Shown: positions 1 through 11,085, counted from the stretch's first letter. The stretch: 64,000 nucleotides of DNA from Pinus tabuliformis (GCA_031772625.1 CM062805.1:798749119-798813118), one strand, 5' to 3'. Made by a program: numbers and translations. Notes: a model not told the origin generated them from the sequence alone.

Positions 1-1012
1 TTTTCCTTCCTCGTCAAGTTCTGGAAATATTGTTTGAACTGGGAGCTTGTCACCTATAACCTTCTTTAAGCATGAAACATGGAAAATTGGGTGCACTCAG
101 GAAGATGCAAGAAGCTCCAATTTGTACGCCATAGTACCAATCTTTTACAACACCTTGTATGGACCATAATACTTTGGTGACAATTTATTATCCTTGTTAG
201 CTTGCTTGAGGTACACTTGTTTGTATGGTTGTATTCATAGAAATACCCAGTCAACTACATCAAAACTTTTTTCTCTATGATGTTGATCTTCCTTTTGTTT
301 CATTCTATTCTGTGTCAAAGTGAGGTTATCCTTTAAGAGTTGGAGAACCTGTTGTTGATGCTCGATGTGATCTTCCATTTCTTGAACCTTAGAATTTCCT
401 GTTAAAGATGTTGTGATGGACCGTCGATGATATCCATAAAGTGCCATAAATGAATTCATTTTTGCTATAGTATGGAAGGAAGTGTTATACCACCATTCAG
501 CCAAAGGCAACCACTTGACCCATTGTGTTTTTTTATCATATACAAAGCAACGAAGCTATCCTTCCAAACATTTGTTCACTATCTCAGTTTGCCCATCACA
601 TTGAGGATGATAAGATGAGCTATGAGTTAACTGAGTACCCAGACAAGAAAATAATTCGGTCCAAAAATTTCCAATGAAAATGGGATCTCTGTCGCTTACA
701 ATAATATTTGGGTTTCCATGTAGCTTTTGAATTGTTTCCATAAATGCAGTAGCAATTGTACTAGCTTTAAAGGGATGAGATAATGCACAAAAGTGTGCAT
801 ACTTGGTAAGTCTATCAACTACCACCATGATGACATTATTTCCTTCGAACTTGGGTAAGCCTATGATAAAATCCATTGAAACCTCCTCCCAACGTTGACT
901 TGGAATGGATAAAGGTTGTAACAGACTCGGGGTCTTAATTGTCTCAACTTTATTTTGATATATCATGTTGCATTTCTTCATCTTCTTCATGTGTCATAGT
1001 AGAGCTTTCGGT
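1..1012 (-). pseudogene. Ty3/gypsy chromovirus integrase, 3' part of pol (broken)
   Basis: Read on the minus strand, this is the catalytic core and C-terminal part of a chromovirus-type integrase. The DDE residues are visible: D in SMDFIIGLP, D in VSDRDPIF and E in DGQTEIVNK. Next come the usual LAEWWYNT block and an SH3-like tail ending near PIFHVSCLKK at the window edge. The frame is interrupted by a TAG at about position 553 (after CLEG) and a TGA at about 235, where relatives usually have an arginine (CGA). The zinc-binding H2C2 region is degraded and RT, RNase H, protease and gag are missing upstream, so this is a truncated copy. Any chromodomain would lie left of the window. Family call is firm; the exact chromovirus clade is not. 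Confidence 0.9.
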
Positions 1013-1710
1013 TGCTTACTAGGTGTCACAATTTTCTTTCTTTGGGGCATCAACTAATGATAATTTTCTTCACTGTGACATTTTAATCACTTCAAAATAA
1101 TTTTTCAAACAAAACTTTTGTAAATGTTTTAAAAAGACTACACACCTTGTTTTGCTTTGTAGGAGCTTGATATTGAATATGTTGTATCTCTGTAATTTCA
1201 AATTTCCAAGGTCTGAAATTTTGTCTTGTGGTAGCCTTCTGCATCCTCTTTCCAACCCCACAAGTCTGATCAAGATTAGATTTTCCAAGAAGGATTTATG
1301 CCCAATCTCCCACAATGACCTAATTATAGACTAGTTCAGTAGAGCAAACTTGTATGGCATGTCGTGTATCACTTTTTTGACCTTATGCCCTAAAAATGAT
1401 ACCCAACAAACTACAATCCATTTTCTTTCTATCACTTGTTACGAAATTGATTCAGACACTCAGAGAGAAAGTTATGACGATTTTCCCAAGGTCACCTGTT
1501 TGAGATGGAATTCAGGATCCTACAAAAATCCTAAATTATGTAGTTCATATCTCCGCAAATATACAGAGAAACAATCTGAAATTCGGACAAGACATTTACA
1601 ACGATTTACTCTCAAATGCGTTTTTTCAGCTTCTGAAGCGTTGTATAAAAAAAGATATAGCGAAAATTCCACGATGACCTGTTTGAAGTAGTGAAACCCT
1701 AAAATCCAAA
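1013..1710 (-). other. Non-coding leader-like remnant of the chromovirus copy
   Basis: This stretch lies between the primer-binding site and the truncated integrase. Only short open frames with no recognisable protein are present. A deletion that removed gag, protease and RT and joined the leader to the integrase would explain it; this is inference from the order of parts. Confidence 0.4.
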
Positions 1711-1722
1711 CCTCTGATACCA
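1711..1722 (-). promoter_or_regulatory. Primer-binding site (initiator tRNA-Met type)
   Basis: On the minus strand this reads TGGTATCAGAGG, matching the common plant PBS TGGTATCAGAGC except for the last base. It sits 2 bases from the LTR end at 1725, the expected arrangement for first-strand priming. Confidence 0.75.
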
Positions 1723-1724
1723 AA

Positions 1725-2059
1725 TGTTATGCAACCAACTCACAAAATAGAAAAAGAGATACATCAATGACTTCAAAATAAGCATCCTTGAGGGGGCAAC
1801 CTCCTTTACATTACACAAATGAATAATTCTTTGATGATTCAAATGACAAAACCTCCTTTCTATATATAGGAGTCTAAAGGGTCACAATATAATCAGAGTC
1901 GACATAACAATAATAATGTAAGGGTGCAACAATAACAATAGTGGGCTTCTACGGGGCACAATAATAACAATATGGAGACATCAAGGGCACAACAACAACA
2001 ATAAGGGGCTACAAAGACAATAATAATCGGCGAATCACTATTATTATAGGGACCTAACA
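1725..2059 (-). repeat. LTR of the minus-strand chromovirus remnant
   Basis: On the plus strand it runs from TGTTATGCAACC to ACCTAACA, so its sense copy begins TGTTAGG and ends in CA next to the PBS. A TATATATA run near 1860-1868 is a plausible promoter. The middle (about 1915-2040) holds degenerate repeats built on CAACAATAATAAC. The outer boundary (2059) is chosen from the terminal TGTTA/TAACA match and is not confirmed by a second copy. Confidence 0.55.
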
Positions 2060-3059
2060 GGCTGAACCATTATCTTTATTTCAACCAATCACCCTTGTGC
2101 CATATTCCAAGCCTAAATTTGGTATCACATGGGATAAACCAAAACATAAACATACAAGGAATCTAGAGTAAAACCACCTCCACCTTCATACCACATTGAT
2201 TTCACTCAATACTAGGTCCAAAAATCAACCAAACCAATACAAGCTTGGTGCCTCAGAATTTCTTCACCATGCCCAAAGGAATTTTCATATCTCCACCCAC
2301 CTGTCAAGAGCTTCCCGGAGAAAAACATCTCCATTCTCAACCCTTGGGATTTTCCTGAGACCTCCTCAACTAGGATCCAAAATCTATTGGCATCAAAGCT
2401 CAACCAAAACAAGGACCCACTACATAATGGCTATCTGGGAAATGGCATAAGGCATGGTTGTAAATCACTGTCAATATAGGAAAATCCCAGGCCAATGACA
2501 ACAAAAATGACCAACAAGCCATTTCATGAACCATGCATTCAAATCCAAACAAGATAATTAAACATGCACATTTCTACTTGCAAAAATCATTGTGTTGGTT
2601 CCTCTTTTCTTTGTTCTTTTCTTCCCTTGCTAGTTGTTTTCCAAATCTTCTCCTTGACTACCCTTAAATTACTCTTACGTTCCTTACTTTCCTTGATTTC
2701 ATTTGCTTATGTCCTGAGTGCTCTAGTCTTCCCTCTCTTTTTCCCAAAATTAATGCTATAATGTTCTCTCTTCAATTTTCTTTTCTTTTCTTTTTCTTTT
2801 TCTTCATTTTCCCTTTGTGTCTCTTGCATTTTTGCCTCATGTCCTTATTGGCCTATAATAATTAATTTTCCACTCATTTCCTTTTGCCTCTTGCCAATGC
2901 CAATTTCCATAGCCAATAAATAATTAACCACAAGTGGATCCCAATACAATGTTTTTCCCTCCATTCATCTTGGAATACATATACTATGACCTTAGCTTTA
3001 TTTTTGATTTTATAATGTCCATTTATTTCCATGGAAATTTAACTCGGGGCTATTACACA
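2060..3059. other. AT-rich intergenic DNA, nothing recognised
   Basis: Short open frames only, none resembling a known family. A strongly pyrimidine-rich stretch occurs around 2600-2830. A TGTAATAGCCCCGAG-like string on the minus strand (about 3040-3055) resembles a retrotransposon LTR start, but no partner end was found. Confidence 0.5.
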
Positions 3060-3385
3060 TCAAATATTTTGGCCGAGAATATATATGATTCTCAGCCAAA
3101 ATTTTTGTACAATGAATAGGTGCATCAGTAAATAAAATTATCAGGTCGGTCAAAGGAGAGATTCTTTGCAAAACTCTTGGCCGAGAGTTTTATAAATTTT
3201 TTGACTGATAATTTTCTCGGTACCAATCTCTCGTCCAAGAGTTTGGTAAGAGAAGAGATTCTATGTCAAATCTCTTGGCCGAGAAATTGCTAGTTTTCTA
3301 GCTAAGATTTTGGGCACAGTAATATTCTTTGTCCAAAATCTCATCCAAAAGTGTTTAATTTTCTTGGCTGAAAGTTTTTTAGTCA
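3060..3385. repeat. Cluster of inverted repeats built on CTTGGCCGAGA
   Basis: The motif TTGGCCGAGA or close variants recurs near 3070, 3178, 3275 and 3364, with inverted copies near 3094 (TTCTCAGCCAAAA) and 3227 (CTCTCGTCCAAGAG). Pairs form stems: about 14 bp around 3067-3105 with a 6-base loop, 17 bp with one mismatch between about 3172 and 3243, and 10 bp around 3308-3342. No ORF overlaps it. It could be a fold-back element or an old hairpin locus. Confidence 0.55.
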
Positions 3386-4358
3386 ACGAAAATTAGGAAA
3401 ATTTCAAAAAAAATCATGAAATATCTACTTCGAAGGAGTTGAATCCCTGCCATATTTAAGAGTTAACTAGCATCTTTCGTATAATTGGATTCAATTCTGA
3501 ATCTAGTTGCAAATGATATAAGTTTTATTCATTTTCATGAAGAATTGATATATATTAATAATGTTATACTAAAATGTGTCACTGGAGATTTTGAGACTTC
3601 TGAAAATTACCTGAAATTAAAAATCAATAAATTCAAAATCGAAACACCAAATGATTTGAAAATTCACCCAATGCTTCCTCTTTGTGTCCTATTCAAAACA
3701 GTATTTTCAGATGACTTATTGATGATCACATTAAAATGAAAATTGATGGATCACCGAATGTGTTGTAAAATCACAATTTTTTTATCTTACCCTATTTCAT
3801 TAAATGATAAAACATAGCGATTGAATCTAAAGATTCCCCAAAATTATTCCATATTTTGAGTGCAATCTCTATAAATTTTGATGATATATTTGTTTTCCCA
3901 AAAAGAATTACCATCTCTACAAACCATGGTGGGTCATTAGGTCACTAATTATACTTACTTGGAATTGTCAAGTATATGCATTCAGTAAACACCAAATTTC
4001 TCTAACTACATGTCCATTAAAAAAAATGAGTATGGAGGCAAGATATTTTCCTACAAATATTCTTTTTCCTACAAAACAAAATTCTCAAAGAAAATATGAG
4101 TCTCTAGCAGTTGAAGTTGAAAAAACATAAAAATTCACAATTTTCTATGTAAAAAACAAGCTAAAAGTGTTTCCTAATTTCACATGTTCACCCAAGTACA
4201 TTTAAGATTAAAATACCTATCTTGGAAAATGTGTACTTCTATGTCAATGAGCTACCAATGCATAGAATGAGTGGATAGTTGATAGCTATTTGATTCACAA
4301 TATGATTCATCATAGATTTGGTAGCTCATTGGTTCATGTATTAGACACAAGAAAGAAA
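3386..4358. other. AT-rich intergenic DNA, nothing recognised
   Basis: Contains one 84-codon open frame (3485-3739) without recognisable similarity or compositional signs of coding. I see no repeats or RNA genes here. Confidence 0.5.
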
Positions 4359-4363
4359 ATTCC

Positions 4364-5403
4364 TGTTACACAGTATTTTGCCATGCCTCCTGCACTTCCC
4401 TGTAACATACCCCAAAGTGCCCGAAACATGACATTTATGCAGTGTACTAATTCATATATGAAGCTCAGATCTTCCCTAAGACATTGATTGGAAAATACCT
4501 TGAGCTGCCCCTGAAGGAAATAGCTCTACAGCCCTAATTTGAGAATCATCGCTCTTATGAGACTAAAAACCGTGATGGTCGCCTGTTGTATTATACTCAA
4601 CCCATGATGGCATCACTCTATTTAATTGTATACCCATGATGATCCAAAAAAGGAAATTTTCCAAAGAGGATGAGAAGCTTCGTGATCTAGAAGCTTCCAG
4701 AGCGGCGAGCTGGAGGTTGTTCAGCGTAGATGAGGTCGAGTTCTCCCAACTTGGCCTCTTGGTCTTATCCCTATGAGCTACCTCCTTGAGATGAGGGCCT
4801 ACTCCTATCTTTGGAGAGATTCTAACTCCCTTTCCCAACCTATATATTCATCCACTTCCATTCCCAAATGGTTAGTCTTTATCTATTTGCACCCTTTATG
4901 CTGAGATTGTGCTTATATGCTACTCATTTGGCTTGTAGGAGTGCTTGTAGAGCTTAGATTGGACTTGGATATTCATTCAAGGAGAGCCTATCAACATCAA
5001 GGTTTGATTGTATGCTTCCTCCCTTATTCTATTAATATACAACTGCTAGTTCATTTACCCTAAATTTGTATGTTCATGTATCATTTAGCTTAACGCTCCT
5101 TGATATGTTAAGTAGGTTACTTTTGAATATGCTATTTGTATTTGCATGCCTTGTTGTGTCTTGATCTCTTGTGTAGGTGCATAAATGTTGTGAGTAGCAG
5201 GAACGAGCCCGTGACACAAGTGATTCAAGGTCTTCAACAAAGGATATCAACATAGCATCAGAGTGAGGTAGGCCATCTTCTTCATTTATCTTTTCAATTG
5301 TAACCTAGGAAAGTGTTTGGTAGATTGTCACTTAGGTTGCTAGTGCCACTCATTGGGCTAGAGGGATCATCTCTATCTACAGAGAGGATTTACCTAGACA
5401 ACA
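4364..5403 (+). repeat. 5' LTR of the gag-only element
   Basis: It starts TGTTACACAG and ends TAGACAACA, 3 bases before the PBS. It aligns along its length with 11086-11869. It has a TATATATT promoter-like box at 4841-4848 preceded by CCCAACC, which is also present in the other LTR. Its extra length (1040 against 784 bp) comes from two blocks of roughly 120-130 bp absent from the 3' copy. Confidence 0.85.
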
Positions 5404-5406
5404 AAA

Positions 5407-5424
5407 TGGTGACTCCACAGGGGA
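5407..5424 (+). promoter_or_regulatory. Primer-binding site, Tat/Ogre type
   Basis: TGGTGACTCCACAGGGGA directly follows the 5' LTR. It resembles the TGGCGAC...CTGGGGA type of PBS known from Tat-lineage Ty3/gypsy elements, and the PBS of the Tat-like element at the other end of this window (63691-63708). This suggests the gag-only element was mobilised by Tat-like machinery. Confidence 0.75.
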
Positions 5425-6894
5425 AGCTATGACCCTTTCCATTCAATCGTTCATCTTGCTTTTGTGTTGAGTTTGACCAATCGTTTGTTTTCAGGGTTGT
5501 TTGTTTGTCTATAACTGTATTCACTTACTAGTGATTGCTTGAAGGTTCTTGATTTTTGCTGATCTTTAAGATTTTTTGGTTTTATCTCATCCTTCTTGAC
5601 CATCATGGTTTTCTCCCTGACAGTCACGATGACATCGCGGATGGTTTAATTACAGTTGTGATTATTGTTGGTTTTCCTATGACAGGTGCGATGATCCCAA
5701 AAAAATTTAAAATAGGTTTTTCTTCTTGATTTCAGTGTTTTTCCTTCTAGTAGTGGTTTTTCTGTGTGATTATAGAGTCATTGTCTTGGTTGACATGTTT
5801 GTATGACTGTAATTTCCTCTTGAATTGGTTTAAGTGCATTTGGAGCTTGATTTGCTTTCTAGGGTTTCTAGGTCACCTTTCATTCACTCATTGATTTGTT
5901 CTTCAGAGATCAGTTACCCTTGTTCCAAGAGTCTTTTTGCATCTAGACATCTTTTGAAAGTCACTTTTGGTTCTTTGGCATAAATTTGTTTTCATTATTG
6001 TCGAATCAAGTAGATGCTTTGAAAGTCACTTTAGTTCCATTGGCAAGCAATATATTACACAATTGTTTGTTTTTGGTTGAATCGAAAGGAAGTGCTTGTT
6101 GTTATTCTTGTGTTTCGAAAAATGAAGGTGTATATCATTGAAGTGTTTTCGAAAAATTTCTTGCTTTCAAATCGGAAAGTGAAAGAGATTTTCATGATTA
6201 GTGAATTGTTTGCATTTTCTTTTGCTCTTTTGCACTAGTTTTCATTTATTGCATCTTTAGTGAAAAGAAAAGGATTTTCATTTCTATGGCATTGCATTTA
6301 TTAGTAGAATGAACGATTAGATTTCATTTTTACTTATTGCATTGAAAAATTGTATTGATGTTTTTTGGATTGTTTGGTGCATTGATTTGTTGTTTCTCTT
6401 CCTTTGGTAGAATAGCCTTCATTGAATGAAAAGTTTCATTTTTATCATTTAGTTTCATTCTAGGAAATGGTGACATCCTCGAGCCCTCAAAACTGAAACT
6501 TAATTCAAGATTAAACTTAAAATTCACCTCAATTAATCTAAGGATCATTTGAAACATTAACACTCATACTTAGTGGTCTAAGCTAGAGACATGTTCCGAC
6601 GTCTATAAAAGTCAGCAATTGTCATTCGCAATACTCTTGCATTAGACAGGCGCTAGCACGGACTTGTGCTCCATGTACCATCGAGTATATAAAGGGAGAC
6701 CCTCATAGGTTGAAAACCTTTATCCATAGAAAGCCAAGTCTATGCCCTGTAAATTTGATACACCGAACATAGCATTTGGGGAGATTTCCTGCACGTACGT
6801 CAAATCCTTGGTAAACTTATTTGCTAAGGAGTATATTGCAGTTCACAGTTACTTGGTAATCTCGTTTGCCTAGAGTCACCTGAGTAGTCATTTT

Positions 6895-6927
6895 GATCTT
6901 TTCTAAGTCCTTAAACTTGAAAAGATC
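6895..6927 (+). repeat. Hairpin, 9-bp perfect stem
   Basis: GATCTTTTC at 6895-6903 pairs exactly with GAAAAGATC at 6919-6927 around a 15-base loop (TAAGTCCTTAAACTT). The loop resembles those of the other hairpins in this element while the stem differs. Confidence 0.7.
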
Positions 6928-6987
6928 ATCGAATACTTCTCCTTTCAAGCTCGCTAAACCAACAAAATCGACTAGAGTCACCTTTCG

Positions 6988-7019
6988 TCCTTTTCTCGAC
7001 TCTTAAAACATGAAAAGGA
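6988..7019 (+). repeat. Hairpin, 8-bp perfect stem
   Basis: TCCTTTTC at 6988-6995 pairs with GAAAAGGA at 7012-7019 around a 16-base loop TCGACTCTTAAAACAT. Same loop pattern as the neighbouring hairpin, different stem. Confidence 0.7.
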
Positions 7020-7101
7020 AAAGTTTTTGTTTCAAATTCTAAAATTAATTTACGTCGGAACAAAACCATTCTTGTGGTAATACTCATTAGTAGATCTCAG
7101 G

Positions 7102-8871
7102 TTGATACCAATGGCAACATTTCCTGAGTCTACCAGTCAACGAAACCCCTCTAATGGGAATCCTAGTTCTTTTCCTTCTTTTGGAAATATTGGTGCTTCC
7201 CATATGGTAATGGTGTCCCTTCCTGGATTGACCATTGGTTTGCCAGTTTGGTTATTTTCGACCTCGGTGGTTCCGAGTGTCCAAACTGCTTTTCAACCGA
7301 GTTCTCCTCCACCTGAACAACATCAACCTCATGTTGATCCTAAAGTTGACCCCTCGCCTTCTTCACCTATTTCTTCACCTCATTATTTCTCTTCACATAG
7401 TGAAAATCTGGATTCTAGTAACCAGGAAGCTAAGAAGAAGAAGAAGAGGACGAAGAAGAAGAAGAAAAATAAGCAAGGGGGCAGCCAAGCAGTCATTGCT
7501 ACAGATGCAACTGATGTAGAAAAATCTTCCAACCATCCCCAGAAAGTAAAATTCCCTTGCATGTTATGTAAGGGTGACCACCTTCTTCGGAATTGTCCTG
7601 GTATTCCCAAGGTCTTAGAAGTGTGTTCCACATGTTCACATTGACCTTTGTCATCAGCATCTAGTGATCATGTTGGTAATCAACCTTCAACCAATAAATC
7701 TCATGGGAAAAAGGGAAAATTCAAATTTCCTTATAAGTTGTGTGAAGGTAATCATCCCATTCACCTTTGTCCTCTTATGGATGAAGCTTCTAAAGAGTTG
7801 GGAAACCTTACAGCTTCTCAACCTTGTCTTTTGGATCGGTATTTAAAGCTTTCCCCTGATCCTTCACTAGTTGATCTAGTGATTGATCAAAAGTCATCTT
7901 TGGTCAACCCCACTTTCTTTGAAAGTGAGTCTCGTGAATCAATTCTTGACCAACCATTGGTTGAGAAAAGGGTAGACTTGACTCCACCTTCAATTCGCCA
8001 TACCTTTCCAGTAGAGAGTGAACCTCATACTGCTCAGGTTCTTCTAGTTTCTTTAGTTTCAAATGAACTAGAGGTAAATCCTCCTATTCCCAAGGTGCAT
8101 GAGAGCATTTCTCTTGTTCCCATAGAGAAAGAGGGTAGCTCTCACATTCCTACGACGCCCCTTCCAAGTAGTTTAGTCACTTGTTTTGATTAGAGTCGAT
8201 TAGTAGGATATTGTCTTCCGTCTGATGTGCCTTTCCATATTACAGTACAGGCTTACCATATGGTCTTACCTAGCACAGTTATAGACGAGGGCGCATCTCT
8301 TAGCATCCTATCCTCTACTGCTTCGAAAGCTCTAGGTTCTCCTTAGCTTGTCCCTGTCACCCATAATATGTTAGATTTTAAAAAAGCAACTAGTCAACCG
8401 TTAGGGATCCTTCCTAAGTTTCCTATTACTTTGGGAGGAAAGACTGTCTATATAGATGTGATGGTTGTCCAAGGCCCTTTTGATTTTAATCTACTCCTTG
8501 GTCATGACTATGTTTATGTCATGGGAGCCCTTGTCTCTTCTCTCTTTCGAGTGATGTGTTTCCCGCATGAAGGAATCATTGTGATCATTGATCGGCTTAC
8601 ATTCTTTGGTCTTGAATCAGCTCCCACTCAACCATCGTCCCTAAATGGTTCTTATGTACAAGAGGTATCACCCTCACCATAGGTTAGTTGCATGGCCACC
8701 TTTTCCATGCGCACCTCTACTAATGATCTAGTAGGTGAAGTAGTACACCATGTACTGCAGGCATTGGAGCCCGATTTTTCATTTGGATCCTTGGACATGA
8801 ATCCCTTCCAGAGTGTTGTTCTCCCATCTGATGAGAACCTCTTGGAAGCCATGGCCTCTTTCTGGTTGTGA
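7102..8871 (+). pseudogene. Gag-like/aspartic protease polyprotein (in-frame stops)
   Basis: One reading frame of about 590 codons is broken by stops at 7642 (TGA), 8191 (TAG), 8344 (TAG) and 8680 (TAG). In order it shows a Pro/Ser-rich N-terminus, a very basic lysine run (residues about 112-126), two short zinc-knuckle-like motifs (CMLCKGDHLLRNC and CKLCEGNHPIHLC, spacing C-x2-C-x3-H-x4-C), and a retropepsin-like domain. The retropepsin has VIDEGASLSIL at the active site and a flap/core ending LLLGHDYVYVMGALVSSLF. The active site reads D-E-G where classical retropepsins have D-S/T-G. No polymerase follows. It would make the particle protein and process it, with RT and integrase supplied in trans. 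I chose the first ATG, 57 bases into the open frame. The family is familiar from plant genomes as uncharacterised gag-protease proteins. Confidence 0.75.
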
Positions 8872-8876
8872 TAAAG

Positions 8877-9092
8877 GGATATGGAGTAGAGTTCCATGTC
8901 CTATGTCAAGCTCCTTAAAAAAATGAAACAAGAGATATGGAGCAGAGTTCTTTGTCTTGTGTCAAGCTCCTTAAAAAACGAAACAAGGGATATGAGGATA
9001 GTTCTTTTACTATGTCAACCTCATTAAAAAATGAAATAGGTTATGAGAAAATTTCTTTTACTTGTGTCAAGCTCGTTAAAAAATGAAACAAA
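8877..9092 (+). repeat. Tandem repeat, about 54 bp x 4
   Basis: Four diverged units share GATATGGAG...GTCAAGCTCCTTAAAAAATGAAACAA. They start right after the last stop of the gag-like frame. Several units can pair around the AAGCTCCTTAAAAAA loop, for example CTTGT with ACAAG in unit 2. Confidence 0.75.
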
Positions 9093-9144
9093 TCCCCTTT
9101 CAATTCGAGTCTTTTATTATATCTTATAAAATATGAGTCGAGTT

Positions 9145-9165
9145 TTCACTTATCTCATAAGTGAA
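9145..9165 (+). repeat. Short perfect hairpin
   Basis: TTCACTTAT (9145-9153) pairs with ATAAGTGAA (9157-9165) across a 3-base CTC loop. It lies between the two tandem arrays. Confidence 0.6.
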
Positions 9166-9260
9166 CCTTCATTCCATCCACTTAGGTGAATGAAATGAAG
9201 CTTGGGGGGCATGTTCCTTGAATTGAGTCATTATGTTGGGGGCATGCAAACTTATCTCAA

Positions 9261-9468
9261 GCATAGTTTATCTTTGTTTCAAGCTTGTGTAAAAATGAAA
9301 CCAAATCCAAGCATAGTTTGTTTTCGTTTCAAGCTTGTGTAAAAATGAAACCAAATCCAAGCATAGTTTTTTTTCATGTTTCAAGCTTGCAAAAAAATGA
9401 AACCATTTTCAAGTATACTCAAGCATAGTTTACCATGTTTCAAGATTGTGTAAAAATGAAACCATTCC
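9261..9468 (+). repeat. Tandem repeat, about 50 bp x 4, each unit a hairpin
   Basis: Units start CATAGTTT and contain GTTTCA, then AGCTTGTGTAAAAA, then TGAAAC; the first and last blocks are reverse complements. The third unit carries a short extra segment. G-rich strings (TTGGGGGGCATG near 9209, TTGGGGGCATG near 9235) precede the array and resemble polypurine tracts. Confidence 0.75.
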
Positions 9469-9733
9469 CACTTTACATCTCGTGATTACCATTTTATCAG
9501 CCGATTTTTTTTTCCAGATGAGCCTTGGTTTGTCCATTCCCTCGCCACCATCTCTTTGGCCAATCATATGATTTCACTTGGTTGTTTTACCCTTGCCTGA
9601 GGAACATCTGCAATGAGTGGTCTTATTAGCTAGCTTCTTGACCATTACATGTTTTGAGTAGTTCCATCATGATGGGAACTAGTTGTTATCCTTTTATACC
9701 ACTCGTTCCTCTAGGAGGAGTCATCTTTCAGCG

Positions 9734-9760
9734 CTTTTCTGACTCTCGAAAAATGAAAAG
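9734..9760 (+). repeat. Hairpin, 6-bp perfect stem
   Basis: CTTTTC (9734-9739) pairs with GAAAAG (9755-9760) around TGACTCTCGAAAAAT, a 15-base loop of the same type as those at 6904 and 9968. Confidence 0.6.
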
Positions 9761-9957
9761 ATTGTCGAGTACTTGTCTTTTCGAACTCGTTGAACTAAAT
9801 GAATTGACGTCACCTCAGTATAAGTTTAACCCTTTTCCGGAATTAGATAGACTATTTACAAAAAAGGAACACCTTGGTTGACATGATCAAGAGGTTCTCT
9901 CGAAAAACTTACTAGGATGGATTCATCCGAAGGGTAAATTTATACAACAAGCATATG

Positions 9958-9994
9958 GTATCCTCTTCAAGCTTGTGTAAAAATAAAGAGGTAC
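9958..9994 (+). repeat. Hairpin with conserved loop
   Basis: CCTCTT (9962-9967) pairs with AAGAGG (9986-9991), extended by GTA/TAC across one bulged T. The loop CAAGCTTGTGTAAAAAT is nearly that of the 9261-9468 units although the stem sequence is different. Confidence 0.65.
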
Positions 9995-10845
9995 TCAATA
10001 GAAATAGTGGGGGGGGAATTGAAAGTGAAACATCTCTTGTATAGGAAGCATGTCACTCTTGAACATGACACTCATCTGTTTCTCATGTCAGGTATGGGAC
10101 ATCCTCACTTATTCACTTGTCCTTCTGGGTTTGGGTAACCCATTTTCCCTCTCATTTGATTATTCCACTTCATCATTATGACCCTTGGCCCTATGTTGAG
10201 TCAAATTATGCCACACTCCAGAGTCGTGTCGCCAATGTTCAAGAGAAGTCTTATCTGCGGTCTATTACTTATACATTGTCTGACCCTTTGCTACAGTCTT
10301 GGATCTTATTCATTTCATTCCTCTTTATTCCTCGTTTCGTGTCGATGATGGGGGACTCATCATGGTCCTCCTTTAATGGGTCATTTCCTATCGACTTCAA
10401 CTCATTATCCAAGAAGATGACTTAGAGACTCCTTTTCAGTACCTTAGAGCTTGTATGCCTTAATGGAGAGTTCTTCGCATCCAACGAAGGTTTTCACTAT
10501 TGACCTTCGATTAGGTGATTCCACAAGCGTTCGAAATCAGCTTCGTTTTTACATTAACAGATTGTACTGTCGTACCTTGAGGTTCATTATCTTTATTGGT
10601 GGTTTCTCTCATGCTTTTTAATGGTCCACATCATTGACCGGTAATCAGGTGGTTTTCTGGCATGTTCGACTTCGACACATTCATTCGAATGTTAGAATTC
10701 GTACTTTGATTAGGTCAGGATGGAGTAGAAGACCCTTATTCTTGTCTGATATGACTCAGATTGTGTAGAGTTATGTGGTATTCATGATTGTACACATGTT
10801 TATGTTATACGGATGGATGTGACCATATTGTGGGACTTTAAATTT

Positions 10846-10957
10846 ATGATGATCCTTCTATATTGGGTGGTTGTGTCCATACCTTGGATCTTAGATTTAC
10901 AGATCATCCTTCTCATTTGGATGGTTGCGGCCATGCCATGGATTCATGTTTTGATCT
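10846..10957 (+). repeat. Two-copy tandem repeat, about 55 bp
   Basis: GATGATCCTTCTATATTGGG and GATCATCCTTCTCATTTGGA start two similar segments, each followed by TGGTTG(T/C)G(T/G)CCAT and CCTTGGAT/CCATGGAT. Confidence 0.55.
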
Positions 10958-11085
10958 CAGATATGTATATGTATATGCCTCCTTGATTTATAGGTCTCCT
11001 AACAATATTTTTCCTCGTCCTTGCAAAAGCTCGCAAAGCATCTCAGCCATCACTCCTCGTTCTGCGTTCATGCTTATGGGTCATC

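Larger units (their letters stand above)
5425..7101 (+). other. Untranslated leader of the gag-only element
   Basis: Rich in T and A with no coding signs. It holds the first two stem-loops of the hairpin family, at 6895-6927 and 6988-7019, shortly before the ORF start. The length (about 1.7 kb) is large for a leader and may have gained insertions. Confidence 0.5.
9469..11085 (+). other. Non-coding 3' region of the gag-only element
   Basis: No recognisable protein. It carries further stem-loops: CTTTTC/GAAAAG at 9734-9760, CCTCTT/AAGAGG at 9962-9991 around CAAGCTTGTGTAAAAAT, and CGAAGGT/ACCTTCG at 10485-10509. A G-run (TAGTGGGGGGGGAATTG, about 10004) looks like a polypurine tract but lies 1 kb from the 3' LTR. 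No clear tract touches the 3' LTR. Confidence 0.5.

Noticed and set aside
1350-1691. 113-codon plus-strand ORF near the chromovirus remnant
   Set aside because: No recognisable similarity, antisense to the element leader, composition not coding-like.
9255-9468. Repeats considered as a CRISPR array
   Set aside because: Units are contiguous tandem copies without unique spacers, in a plant retroelement.
10117-10425. 102-codon ORF in the 3' region of the gag-only element, considered as a pol remnant
   Set aside because: No RT, RNase H or integrase motif in any frame; region otherwise non-coding.
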